Source: Phyllobacteriaceae bacterium (GTDB lineage: Bacteria > Pseudomonadota > Alphaproteobacteria > Rhizobiales > Ancalomicrobiaceae). Taken from it: a stretch of 8,678 nt of DNA. Location of the stretch: NCBI GenBank assembly GCA_012517025.1, contig JAAYVT010000122.1:1-8678 (forward strand), written 5' to 3'. The position numbers and the translations under genes are program-made. Below the pieces are notes generated by a model. That model saw only the letters and a list, made by a program, of their open reading frames with translations, had not been told where the DNA came from and did not search any database. Position 1 is the first letter of the stretch; each line of letters begins with the position of its first letter. Shown here piece by piece: positions 1-6,642 of the stretch.

Positions 1-1
1 C

Positions 2-2932
2 AAGCTCCAGGAGACGCCCGGCCTCGACTACGTCAAGTCGTACACCCGGGCCGGCTCGGCGATCGTGATGGTGGACATTCGCGGCGACGTCTTCGGCCGC
101 GACATCACCGATGCCTTTTATCAGGTCCGCAAGAAGATCTCGGACATCTCGTCGACCTTCCCGGCGGGGGTGCTCGGGCCCTATTTCAACGACGAGTTCG
201 GCGACACCTACATCGCCCTCTACGCCTTCACCGGCGACGGCTTCTCCTATCCCGAGCTGAAGACCTTCGCCAAGCGCGCCCGCGACGCGGCGCTGCGCAT
301 CACCGGCATCGAGAAGGCGCAGATCCTCGGCGATCAGGACGAAAAGATCTTCATCGACGTCGCCTCCAAGACGCTCGCCGAGCGCGGCATCTCGGTCGCC
401 TCGATTTCTGCCGCGCTCGCCGCGCAGAATTCGATGACGCCGGCCGGCCGCGTCGAGACCGGGGTGCGCTCGGTGCGCATCGCCGTCGACGGCAATCTGA
501 AGACCCTCGACGATCTGCGCGAGCTGCGCATCAACGCCGGCTCGGAAGTGATCCGTCTCGGCGACGTCGCCACCATCTCCTCCGGCCTGATCGATCCGCC
601 CGACCGCCGCTTCCGCTTCGAGGGCCGCGACGCGGTGCTCCTCGGCATGGTGATGAACAAGGGCGGCAACGTCACCAAGATCGGCGATCAGTTGACCGCT
701 ACGATGGACCACGTCCGCGCCGACCTGCCGATCGGCGCCGAGATCGGCCGCATCTCCGATCAGCCCGAGGTCGTCGCCCATTCGATCGACGAGTTCTTCG
801 AGGCCCTGCTCGAGGCGCTCGGCATCGTGTTGGCGGTGTCGTTCCTGTCGATCGGCTGGCGCGCCGGCCTGGTCGTGGCGATCACCATCCCGACCGTGCT
901 CTGCGCCACCTTCCTGGTGATGGACGTGATGGGCATCGACCTGCAGCGGATCTCGCTCGGCGCCCTCATCATCGCCCTCGGCCTGCTCGTCGACGACGCC
1001 ATGATCGCGGTGGAGATGATGGAGCGCAAACTCGACGAGGGCCTCGACAAGGTCTCCGCCGCCTCCTTCGCCTACACCTCGACCGCCTTCCCGATGCTGA
1101 CCGGCACGCTGGTCACCACCGCCGGCTTCATCCCCGTCGGCTTCGCCAAGTCGACCGCCGGCGAATACGTCAATTCGCTGTTTTGGGTGGTCGGCATCGC
1201 GCTGGTCACCTCGTGGATCGCCGCGGTCTATTTCACGCCGTGGATCGGCAACATGATCCTCAAGGCCCGGCCTCACGCCGGCGAGCACCACGACGCCTTC
1301 GACGGCCGCTTCTATCGCAGCCTGCGCGCGGTGATCGGCTGGGGCGTGCGCCATCGCCTGATCGTCTTGGCGGCGACGCTCGTCGCCTTCGTGGTCGGTG
1401 TGAGCGGCTTCAAATTCATCCCGAAGAGCTTCTTCCCGGAATCGACCCGGCTCGAGCTGATGGTCGATCTGTGGTTCCCGGAGGGAACCGGCATCGCCGA
1501 GACCGACGCCCAGACCCGGGCGATCGAGAAGAAGATCATGGCCGATCCGGATCAGGCCTACGTCGCCTCCTTCGTCGGCGAGGGCGCGCCGCGCTTCTAC
1601 CTGCCGCTCGACCAACAACTGCGCAATCCCAACTTCTCCGAACTCTTGGTTGTCGCCAAGGACCTCGCGGCCCGCGAGCGTCTGGTGAAGTCGATCCGCG
1701 CCATGATCGGCGCCGACCATCCCTCGATCCGTTACAAGGTCGACCGTCTGTTCAACGGCCCGCCGGCCGGCTGGGCGGTGCAGCTGCGCGTCACCGGCCC
1801 CGAGCGCGCCGAGGTGCGTCGCCTCGCCGACCGCGTCACCGAGGCGATGCGCGCCGAACCGCAGGTCTCCACCGTGCACGACGACTGGCTGGAGCCGGTG
1901 CCGGCGCTGCGGTTGGTGATCGATCAGGATCGCGCCCGCGCCCTCGGCGTCACCTCGCAGGCGGTGCGCCAGACCCTGCAGGGAGCGCTCTCCGGCCTGC
2001 CGATCGGCGAGTTCCGCGACGGCGACGAGACCATCTCGATCGTGGTGCGGGAGGGCGGCGAGCGCCGCGATCTCCTGACCGCGGTGGAGCAGACCTACGT
2101 CACCACCGCCTCCGGCCGTTCTGTCCCGATGTCGCAGGTCGCCCGCGTGGTGCCGGTGATGGAGCCGGGCATCGAATGGCGGCGCAATCGCCTGCCCTCG
2201 ATCACCGTGCGCGGCATCCTGCCCGACGGCGTCCCCTCCAACGACGTGACGCAACGCATCTACGACGGTCTGAAGCCGCTGCGCGACGGCCTCGCCCCCG
2301 GCTATTCGATCGAGATGCAGGGCGGTGTCGAGGAATCGGCGAAGAGCCAAGCCTCGATCAACGCCAAGGCGCCGATCATGATCCTCGTCATGATGGTGCT
2401 GCTGATGGTGCAGCTGCAGCACTTCGGCAAGACCATGTTGGTGTTCATGACGGCGCCGCTCGGCCTGATCGGCGCCTCGGCGGCGCTGCTCGTCACCCAG
2501 TCGGCCTTCGGCTTCGTCGCCATCCTCGGCGTCATCGCGCTCGCCGGCATCATCATGCGCAACTCGGTCATCCTGATCGATCAGATCGGCCAGGACCTCG
2601 CCGCCGGTCACACCCCGTGGCACGCGACCATCGAGGCGGCGGTACGACGCTTACGCCCGATCATGCTGACTGCGTCGGCGGCGGTGCTCGCCCTGATCCC
2701 GATCGCCCAGTCGGCCTTCTGGGGACCGATGGCCTACGCCATGATGGGCGGCATCCTCGCCGCGACGGTGCTGACCATCGTCGTCCTCCCGGCCGCCTAC
2801 GCGCTCGCCTTCCGGGTGGCGCCGCCGACCGAGAACGACCGCGACGAGCGGATGGCCGATTCCTCGGTGGAGATGATCTTCGAGGATCCGCAGGGCTTCG
2901 GCGACGACGACGGCGCCCGCGCCCACCCGTGA
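2..2932 (+). CDS. RND-family efflux transporter permease subunit (HAE type), N-terminus outside window
   Basis: Inner-membrane proton-driven pump subunit of a tripartite export system; it would work with a periplasmic membrane-fusion protein and an outer-membrane channel, neither present here. About 976 residues are visible, so against the usual 1030-1050 roughly 60-70 N-terminal residues (TM1 and the start of the first porter domain) are missing. Reading from base 2, the first periplasmic loop includes YQVRKKISDI and GPYFNDEFGDTY, typical of AcrB-like HAE permeases. TM2-TM6 lie at about bases 806-1260; TM4 carries the proton-relay pair D331-D332 (window numbering) in GLLVDDAMIAVEMM. TM7 is near 1360-1420, the second periplasmic loop follows, and TM8-TM12 span about 2368-2815. 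TM10 reads GIIMRNSVILIDQ, with Arg where AcrB has Lys940, which I recall as normal in this subfamily. The protein ends in an acidic cytoplasmic tail. TGA stop at 2930. Substrate cannot be told from sequence. Confidence 0.95.
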   Translation, partial: KLQETPGLDYVKSYTRAGSAIVMVDIRGDVFGRDITDAFYQVRKKISDISSTFPAGVLGPYFNDEFGDTYIALYAFTGDGFSYPELKTFAKRARDAALRITGIEKAQILGDQDEKIFIDVASKTLAERGISVASISAALAAQNSMTPAGRVETGVRSVRIAVDGNLKTLDDLRELRINAGSEVIRLGDVATISSGLIDPPDRRFRFEGRDAVLLGMVMNKGGNVTKIGDQLTATMDHVRADLPIGAEIGRISDQPEVVAHSIDEFFEALLEALGIVLAVSFLSIGWRAGLVVAITIPTVLCATFLVMDVMGIDLQRISLGALIIALGLLVDDAMIAVEMMERKLDEGLDKVSAASFAYTSTAFPMLTGTLVTTAGFIPVGFAKSTAGEYVNSLFWVVGIALVTSWIAAVYFTPWIGNMILKARPHAGEHHDAFDGRFYRSLRAVIGWGVRHRLIVLAATLVAFVVGVSGFKFIPKSFFPESTRLELMVDLWFPEGTGIAETDAQTRAIEKKIMADPDQAYVASFVGEGAPRFYLPLDQQLRNPNFSELLVVAKDLAARERLVKSIRAMIGADHPSIRYKVDRLFNGPPAGWAVQLRVTGPERAEVRRLADRVTEAMRAEPQVSTVHDDWLEPVPALRLVIDQDRARALGVTSQAVRQTLQGALSGLPIGEFRDGDETISIVVREGGERRDLLTAVEQTYVTTASGRSVPMSQVARVVPVMEPGIEWRRNRLPSITVRGILPDGVPSNDVTQRIYDGLKPLRDGLAPGYSIEMQGGVEESAKSQASINAKAPIMILVMMVLLMVQLQHFGKTMLVFMTAPLGLIGASAALLVTQSAFGFVAILGVIALAGIIMRNSVILIDQIGQDLAAGHTPWHATIEAAVRRLRPIMLTASAAVLALIPIAQSAFWGPMAYAMMGGILAATVLTIVVLPAAYALAFRVAPPTENDRDERMADSSVEMIFEDPQGFGDDDGARAHP

Positions 2933-2940
2933 GCGCCCCT

Positions 2941-2988
2941 CGGACGCGGTTCGGCGAGAGCTCGCGGGCTCAGCCGGACGCGTCCGGC
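2941..2988. terminator. Possible bidirectional terminator: palindrome at convergent gene ends
   Basis: A perfect 16-bp palindrome, GCCGGACGCGTCCGGC, lies at 2973-2988 and covers the last codons of the LacI-family gene. Its half CGCGTCCG (2979-2986) can also pair with CGGACGCG at 2941-2948, enclosing a small GCGA/TCGC hairpin (2954-2965). The position between two converging stop codons suits a transcription stop for both genes. There is no T-run on either side, so if it terminates it is not a canonical intrinsic terminator; Rho may be needed. Confidence 0.35.
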
Positions 2989-4004
2989 GGACCGTCGGAA
3001 TGCCGGAGGTCGAGCATTGGCCTCCAGCGCCGGACCAGTTGGAAGGGCCTGTCGTCGCGCAAGGCCATCAACCCGTCGACGGCGTGGCGGGCCATCTCGA
3101 AGATCGGCGACTGCACCACCGTGATCGCCGGCAACCAGTGCCGCAGCGTCGGGCTGTCGCCGAAGCCGATCACCGTGACGTGGCGCCCGATCACCCACGG
3201 ACTGTGGGCGAGCGCCGTCAGACCGCCGACCGTCATGCGGTTGGTCAGGAAGATCAGCGGCGGCGGCGGTTGCGGGCGATGTTCGAGGATCAGCTCGACC
3301 GCTCGCCGTCCGCCGCTCTCGCCGGCGGGCGCGCGGATCGCCTCCATCGTCAGCCCGTGCACCGCCGTCTGTTGCACGAAATGTTCGAATCGGGAGAGCG
3401 CGAAGTCGAAGTCCTCGTGCGGTCCGACGACCATGCAGCGGTGGTGGCCGAGTTGGACGAGCCGCGCGCACACCAACCGCGCCGCCTCGCCGTTGTCGGT
3501 GCCGATCGCCGTCAGGTCCGGCCGATCCGCCATTTCCGCGTCGAGCAGGGCGAAGGGGAGCCCGGCTCGGCGCATCGCTTCGATGCGCGGGTCGCCGCGG
3601 CGCGGCCGCATCAGCAACATACCGTCGACCCGACGCTCCCCGATCGCCCGTCGAAACGCCGCCTCCGCCGCCGATTGCCGGTCGGTGCCGCCGATCGCGT
3701 CGTCGGTCGGCAAGAGCAGCAGGTCCTGCCCGAGCTCGGCCAACCGCGTCCACGCCCCGACGAAACCGGAGGAGAGATGCGAATCCTCGAGCGCCCCGAA
3801 GCCGCTCGGCGCGGCGATGCCGATGGTGTCGGCGCGCCCCTTCTGCAGACGCCGCGCCGTGGCGTTGGGAACGTAGCCGATCCGCTCGGCCTCCTCGCGG
3901 ACACGCCGCCGCGTCTCTTCCGCCACGTCCGAATAATCGGCGAGAGCCCGTGACACGGTGGTCACGCTCAACCTCAACGACGCGGCGATCTGGCGAAGGG
4001 ACAT
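2970..4004 (-). CDS. LacI-family DNA-binding transcriptional regulator
   Basis: 344-residue repressor of usual family length. Residues 1-48 form the helix-turn-helix (MSLRQIAASLRLSVTTVSRA, then a typical D-Y-x-D-V-x-E-E-T-R-R-R-V segment and GYVPN). The hinge helix ATARRLQKGR follows, with its minor-groove Leu at residue 53. From about residue 60 (TIGIAAPSGFG) comes a periplasmic-binding-protein-like effector domain, including the FLTNRMTVGGL and VIGFGDSPTLRHWLPAITVV blocks usual in this fold. The very early start of the HTH resembles the AglR-type sugar repressors of alphaproteobacteria, so a sugar or sugar-derivative ligand is a reasonable guess, not a demonstration. ATG at 4004 is the only usable start: the frame meets a stop at 4047-4049 with no other start codon between. 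No clear Shine-Dalgarno precedes it. No sugar transport or catabolic gene lies beside it; it converges on the RND gene and diverges from mrp. Confidence 0.95.
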   Translation of the reverse strand: MSLRQIAASLRLSVTTVSRALADYSDVAEETRRRVREEAERIGYVPNATARRLQKGRADTIGIAAPSGFGALEDSHLSSGFVGAWTRLAELGQDLLLLPTDDAIGGTDRQSAAEAAFRRAIGERRVDGMLLMRPRRGDPRIEAMRRAGLPFALLDAEMADRPDLTAIGTDNGEAARLVCARLVQLGHHRCMVVGPHEDFDFALSRFEHFVQQTAVHGLTMEAIRAPAGESGGRRAVELILEHRPQPPPPLIFLTNRMTVGGLTALAHSPWVIGRHVTVIGFGDSPTLRHWLPAITVVQSPIFEMARHAVDGLMALRDDRPFQLVRRWRPMLDLRHSDGPPDASG

Positions 4005-4165
4005 GATGTCGCGGAAAACTTTTTCTTCTGCCGTGGACGAATCTCGTCACCGTCCAGTCGAATCATTCTCTACGACTCGAAATTCCCCAAAGGAAGTCGA
4101 CGGAGAAATAATCCTCGCGGAGATCGCCGCGAGACGGTCGACGCGCCCCGAGAAATATTAGGGCT
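4005..4165. promoter_or_regulatory. AT-richer control region upstream of the LacI-family gene, with inverted repeats
   Basis: Bases 4011-4110 are about 48% GC by my count, far below the flanking genes. Three inverted repeats are visible: TGGACG/CGTCCA at 4034-4039 and 4051-4056 (11-nt spacer); TCGAATC/GACTCGA at 4058-4064 and 4074-4080 (9-nt spacer, one mismatch); and perfect CTCGCGG/CCGCGAG at 4114-4120 and 4127-4133 (6-nt spacer). LacI-family repressors bind palindromes and commonly autoregulate, so the two repeats just upstream of the repressor start are candidate operators. I could not pick a convincing -35/-10 pair for the repressor itself. Operator assignment is inference. Confidence 0.45.
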
Positions 4166-4174
4166 GCCGATGCT

Positions 4175-4191
4175 GTGGAAGGCCCTTCCAC
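4175..4191. repeat. Perfect 17-bp palindrome, candidate operator
   Basis: GTGGAAGG-C-CCTTCCAC: two perfect 8-bp arms around one central C. It stands alone in the leader between the LacI-family gene and mrp, about 230 bp before the mrp start and 170 bp before the repressor start. With a one-base centre it is unlikely to form an RNA hairpin and fits better as a site for a dimeric DNA-binding protein. Which protein binds is unknown; the adjacent LacI-family repressor is one candidate. Confidence 0.4.
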
Positions 4192-4313
4192 CGGCCCTCG
4201 AATGCCTGTCGCCGCCCGGTCGGACGTTTCCCTCCGCGACTCGCCCCGACGGGGGCGTCGCGTCGCCCGAAGCGATGGTGCGCCGCCCCGTCCACCCCGC
4301 GCCACCTCCCCCG
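4192..4313. other. GC-rich leader with no recognised gene or signal
   Basis: The reading frame of mrp is open back to an ATG at 4170, but the translation here (rich in Pro, Arg and Ala) resembles no known Mrp N-terminus, and the open frame is expected by chance at this GC content. I see no RNA gene, riboswitch or repeat in this stretch. Confidence 0.5.
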
Positions 4314-4342
4314 TTGACGCTCGCCGCCGGCCGGTGTCTATC
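4314..4342 (+). promoter_or_regulatory. Candidate sigma-70-type promoter for mrp
   Basis: TTGACG at 4314-4319 is a near-consensus -35 hexamer. After a 17-bp spacer comes TCTATC at 4337-4342, a partial match to the -10 (three of six consensus bases). Transcription would start near 4349-4351, leaving a leader of about 55 nt to the mrp ATG. The -35 and spacing are good; the -10 is weak. Confidence 0.4.
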
Positions 4343-4392
4343 GAGGCGGGAGCTCATCGACGCCGTCGCGGCGTCGGTCCGACGATCGCATC

Positions 4393-4396
4393 GGAG
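4393..4396 (+). promoter_or_regulatory. Ribosome binding site that fixes the mrp start
   Basis: GGAG lies 7 nt before the ATG at 4404. It favours this start over the in-frame ATG at 4170, which would add 78 residues unlike any Mrp N-terminus. Confidence 0.7.
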
Positions 4397-4403
4397 AAAC
4401 GCC

Positions 4404-5507
4404 ATGACCGTCACCCGCGAAGCCGTTCTCACCGCCCTCGGCGACCTCGCCGGCCCCGACGGAACCACGCCGTTGGCGAAATCCGCCGCCCTGTCCGACG
4501 TCGTCATCGACGGCGGCCGCGTCTATTTCTCGATCGCGATCGATCCCGCTCGCGCCGCCGAGCTGGAGGGCCTGAGCCGGGCCGCCGAGGCGCGGGTGAA
4601 GGCGCTCGCCGGGGTCGAGGCGGCGACCGTCACGCTGACCGCCGAGCGCGCGCCGCAGCCGGCCGCGCCCGCCGCCCCCCGCAAGACCAACCAGAATCAG
4701 GGTGCCCTGCCGGGCGTGCGCCACATCGTCGCCGTCGCCTCCGGCAAGGGCGGCGTCGGCAAGTCGACCACCGCCGCCAACTTCGCCCTCGGCCTCGCCG
4801 CCATCGGTCTGAAGGTCGGTCTGCTCGACGCCGACATCTACGGCCCGTCGGTGCCGAAGCTGTTCGGCCTCGTCGGCGTGCAGCCGGAGGCGCGCGATCA
4901 GAAGCTGGTGCCGATCGAGGTCGCCGGCATCCGCGTCATGTCGATCGGCTTCCTGGTCGACGAGGACGCGCCGATGATCTGGCGCGGTCCGATGGTGATG
5001 AGCGCGGTGACCCAGCTGTTGCGCGACGTCGATTGGGGTGAGCTCGACGTGCTCGTCGTCGACATGCCGCCCGGCACCGGCGACACCCAGCTGACGCTCG
5101 CCCAACAGGTGCCGCTGGCCGGCGCGGTGATCGTGTCGACGCCGCAGGACCTCGCCCTGATCGACGCCCGGCGCGGCGTCGCCATGTTCCAGAAGGTCGA
5201 CGTGCCGATCCTCGGCGTGGTCGAGAACATGTCCTATTTCGTCTGCCCGAACTGCGGCACCCGTCACGACGTCTTCGCCCACGGCGGCGCCCGGGCGGAA
5301 GCCGAGAAGCTCGGTGTGCCCTTCCTCGGCGAGGTGCCGCTGACCATGGCGATCCGCGAGGGCTCCGACGGCGGCCGTCCGATCGTCGTCGCCGAGCCGG
5401 ACGGCGTGCACGCGAAGATCTATCGCGACATCGCCGCCAAGGTGCGCGACGGCCTCGAGGCGCCGGTCGCCCCGAAGCGGGCGCGCCCGCGCATCGTCGT
5501 CGAGTGA
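4404..5507 (+). CDS. mrp: Iron-sulfur cluster carrier protein, Mrp/ApbC family P-loop ATPase
   Basis: 367-residue cytosolic ATPase of the Mrp/ApbC/Nbp35 group, which binds a 4Fe-4S cluster as a dimer and hands it to apo-proteins. Residues 4-80 are the DUF59/MIP18-like domain (ALSDVVIDGGRVYFSIAID). A linker rich in Ala and Pro (82-95) leads to the ATPase domain. This has the deviant Walker A SGKGGVGKST at 113-122 with signature Lys115 and Lys120, DADIYGPS at 142-149, Walker B/switch LVVDMPPGTGD at 217-227, and ENMSYF at 274-279. The cluster-binding CxxC is Cys281-Cys284 (CPNC). All residues needed for ATP use and cluster binding are present. The C-terminus is a short basic tail (KRARPRIVVE). 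It stands alone: divergent from the LacI-family gene and convergent with the glutathione-dependent reductase, so it is probably monocistronic. Confidence 0.97.
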   Translation: MTVTREAVLTALGDLAGPDGTTPLAKSAALSDVVIDGGRVYFSIAIDPARAAELEGLSRAAEARVKALAGVEAATVTLTAERAPQPAAPAAPRKTNQNQGALPGVRHIVAVASGKGGVGKSTTAANFALGLAAIGLKVGLLDADIYGPSVPKLFGLVGVQPEARDQKLVPIEVAGIRVMSIGFLVDEDAPMIWRGPMVMSAVTQLLRDVDWGELDVLVVDMPPGTGDTQLTLAQQVPLAGAVIVSTPQDLALIDARRGVAMFQKVDVPILGVVENMSYFVCPNCGTRHDVFAHGGARAEAEKLGVPFLGEVPLTMAIREGSDGGRPIVVAEPDGVHAKIYRDIAAKVRDGLEAPVAPKRARPRIVVE

Positions 5508-5516
5508 GACTCCGAT

Positions 5517-5543
5517 CGAGAGGCGAGGGGATCTCGCCTCTCG
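5517..5543 (+). terminator. Strong hairpin after mrp
   Basis: CGAGAGGCGAG / CTCGCCTCTCG: perfect 11-bp stem with a 5-nt loop (GGGAT), starting 9 bases after the mrp stop. Stem strength and place point to 3'-end formation for mrp; there is no T-tract after it, so termination may be Rho-aided or the stem may protect the 3' end. Confidence 0.6.
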
Positions 5544-5564
5544 TCGAGCCCCGGAACGGACGTC

Positions 5565-5587
5565 TCCGCCGGCGAGAGCTCGGCGGA
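5565..5587 (-). terminator. Second hairpin at the end of the glutathionyl-hydroquinone reductase gene
   Basis: TCCGCCG / CGGCGGA: 7-bp perfect stem with a 9-nt loop, ending 8 bases from the stop of the - strand gene. With the mrp hairpin it fills the 88-bp convergent gap. It probably serves the - strand transcript, but has no T-tract. Confidence 0.4.
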
Positions 5588-5595
5588 TCGGCCGC

Positions 5596-6642
5596 TCAGG
5601 CCGAGCGCGCCTCGCGCCGATGCGCACTCCCGCAGTCGAGCCGCGCGCGCCCGTGCGGACGGTCGAGGTCGATCGCCGGCCCCTTCGGCACGATGCCGGA
5701 CGGGTTGAGGTGGCGGATCGACCAGTAACCGCGCTTGATGTGGTCGATCGACACCGTCGCCGCGACCCCCGGCCATTGCCACAGGTCGCGCAGGTAGTCC
5801 GACAGCGCGGCGTAGTCCTCGATCCGCCGCAGATTGCACTTGAAGACGCCGTGATAGGCGACGTCGAAGCGCACGAGCGTCACGAACAACCGCCAGTCCG
5901 CCTCGAGCGGCCGATCGGCGACGAGGAAGCGACGGGTCGAAAGATGCGCCTCGAGCGCGTCGAGGGTGGCGAAGACGTCATCGAAGGCGGCCTCGTAGGC
6001 GGCCTGAGTCTTGGCGAAGCCGGCGCGATAGACGCCGTTGTTGAGCCCGTCGTAGACGCGGGCGTTCCAGGCGTCGATCTCGGCGCGATGCGCGGCCGGA
6101 TAGAGGTCGACCGGGTGGGCGGCGAAGGCGCCGAAGGCGCTGTCGAGCATGCGCACGATGTCGGCCGACTCGTTGTTGACGATGGTCTTCGTCTCGGTGT
6201 CCCACAGCACCGGTACCGACACCTTGCCGCTGTAGCTCGGATCGGCCTTGACGTAGAGCTCGTGCAGATGGGCGATGCCTTCGACCGTGTCGCGCGAGCG
6301 GCCGTCGGGGTCGAGGAACGACCATCCGTCGTCGCCGAGCTCGGGGTTGGCGACGACCACCGAGATCGCCTGCTCGAGCCCCTCCAGCGCCCGCCAGATC
6401 AGGGTGCGGCTCGCCCACGGGCAGATCTTGGCGACGTAGAGCCGATATCGCCCCGCCGCCGCCGGCACCGTCTGCGGCGCGGTGCCGACGAGATCGGGGG
6501 GGAGCAGGGCCGGATCGACCGGCCCGCCGTCGGCGGTGATCCAGCGGCGGAAGCGGGTCGGTTCGCGATGGAAGGCGCCGTCGCGCATCTCCGAGGCGGC
6601 GACGTCGTCGGCGACCCAGCGGCCGTTCAGGAGTTGGGGCAT
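5596..6642 (-). CDS. yqjG: Glutathionyl-hydroquinone reductase (xi-class glutathione S-transferase)
   Basis: 348-residue cytosolic enzyme of the YqjG/Ecm4/PcpF family, which reduces glutathionyl-hydroquinones to hydroquinones using a second glutathione. The thioredoxin-fold N-domain has GRYRLYVAKICPWASRT, with the catalytic Cys74 in CPWA. VPVL at 143-146 carries the cis-Pro, and NNESADI at 156-162 supplies the Glu-Ser pair that holds glutathione. The helical C-domain has NNGVYRAGFA (201-210), LEADWRLF (246-253), RFDVAYHGVFKCN (258-270) and the family signature NPSGIVPKGP (313-322). ATG at 6642 is chosen because the protein then begins MPQLLNGRW, as homologues do, with AGGA five bases upstream; the frame stays open to 6777 but that extension is Arg-rich noise. 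Small departures are Ser77 after CPWA, where His is usual, and GYW at 305-307, where HYY is usual. A final basic tail of about 20 residues follows the conserved core. Confidence 0.95.
   Translation of the reverse strand: MPQLLNGRWVADDVAASEMRDGAFHREPTRFRRWITADGGPVDPALLPPDLVGTAPQTVPAAAGRYRLYVAKICPWASRTLIWRALEGLEQAISVVVANPELGDDGWSFLDPDGRSRDTVEGIAHLHELYVKADPSYSGKVSVPVLWDTETKTIVNNESADIVRMLDSAFGAFAAHPVDLYPAAHRAEIDAWNARVYDGLNNGVYRAGFAKTQAAYEAAFDDVFATLDALEAHLSTRRFLVADRPLEADWRLFVTLVRFDVAYHGVFKCNLRRIEDYAALSDYLRDLWQWPGVAATVSIDHIKRGYWSIRHLNPSGIVPKGPAIDLDRPHGRARLDCGSAHRREARSA

Noticed and set aside
1183..3876. 897-codon open frame on + in a different frame across the pump gene and the LacI-family gene
   Set aside because: Translation is Arg/Pro/Gly-rich with no domain, and it overlaps two well-supported genes; long stop-free shadow frames are normal at this GC content.
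2797..4050. 417-codon open frame on - overlapping the LacI-family gene in another frame
   Set aside because: The 344-residue frame has a complete HTH, hinge and effector domain; the longer frame is Arg-rich noise.
4170..4403. 78-residue N-terminal extension of Mrp from ATG 4170
   Set aside because: It resembles no Mrp N-terminus, spans the palindrome and promoter candidate, and the ATG at 4404 has its own ribosome binding site.
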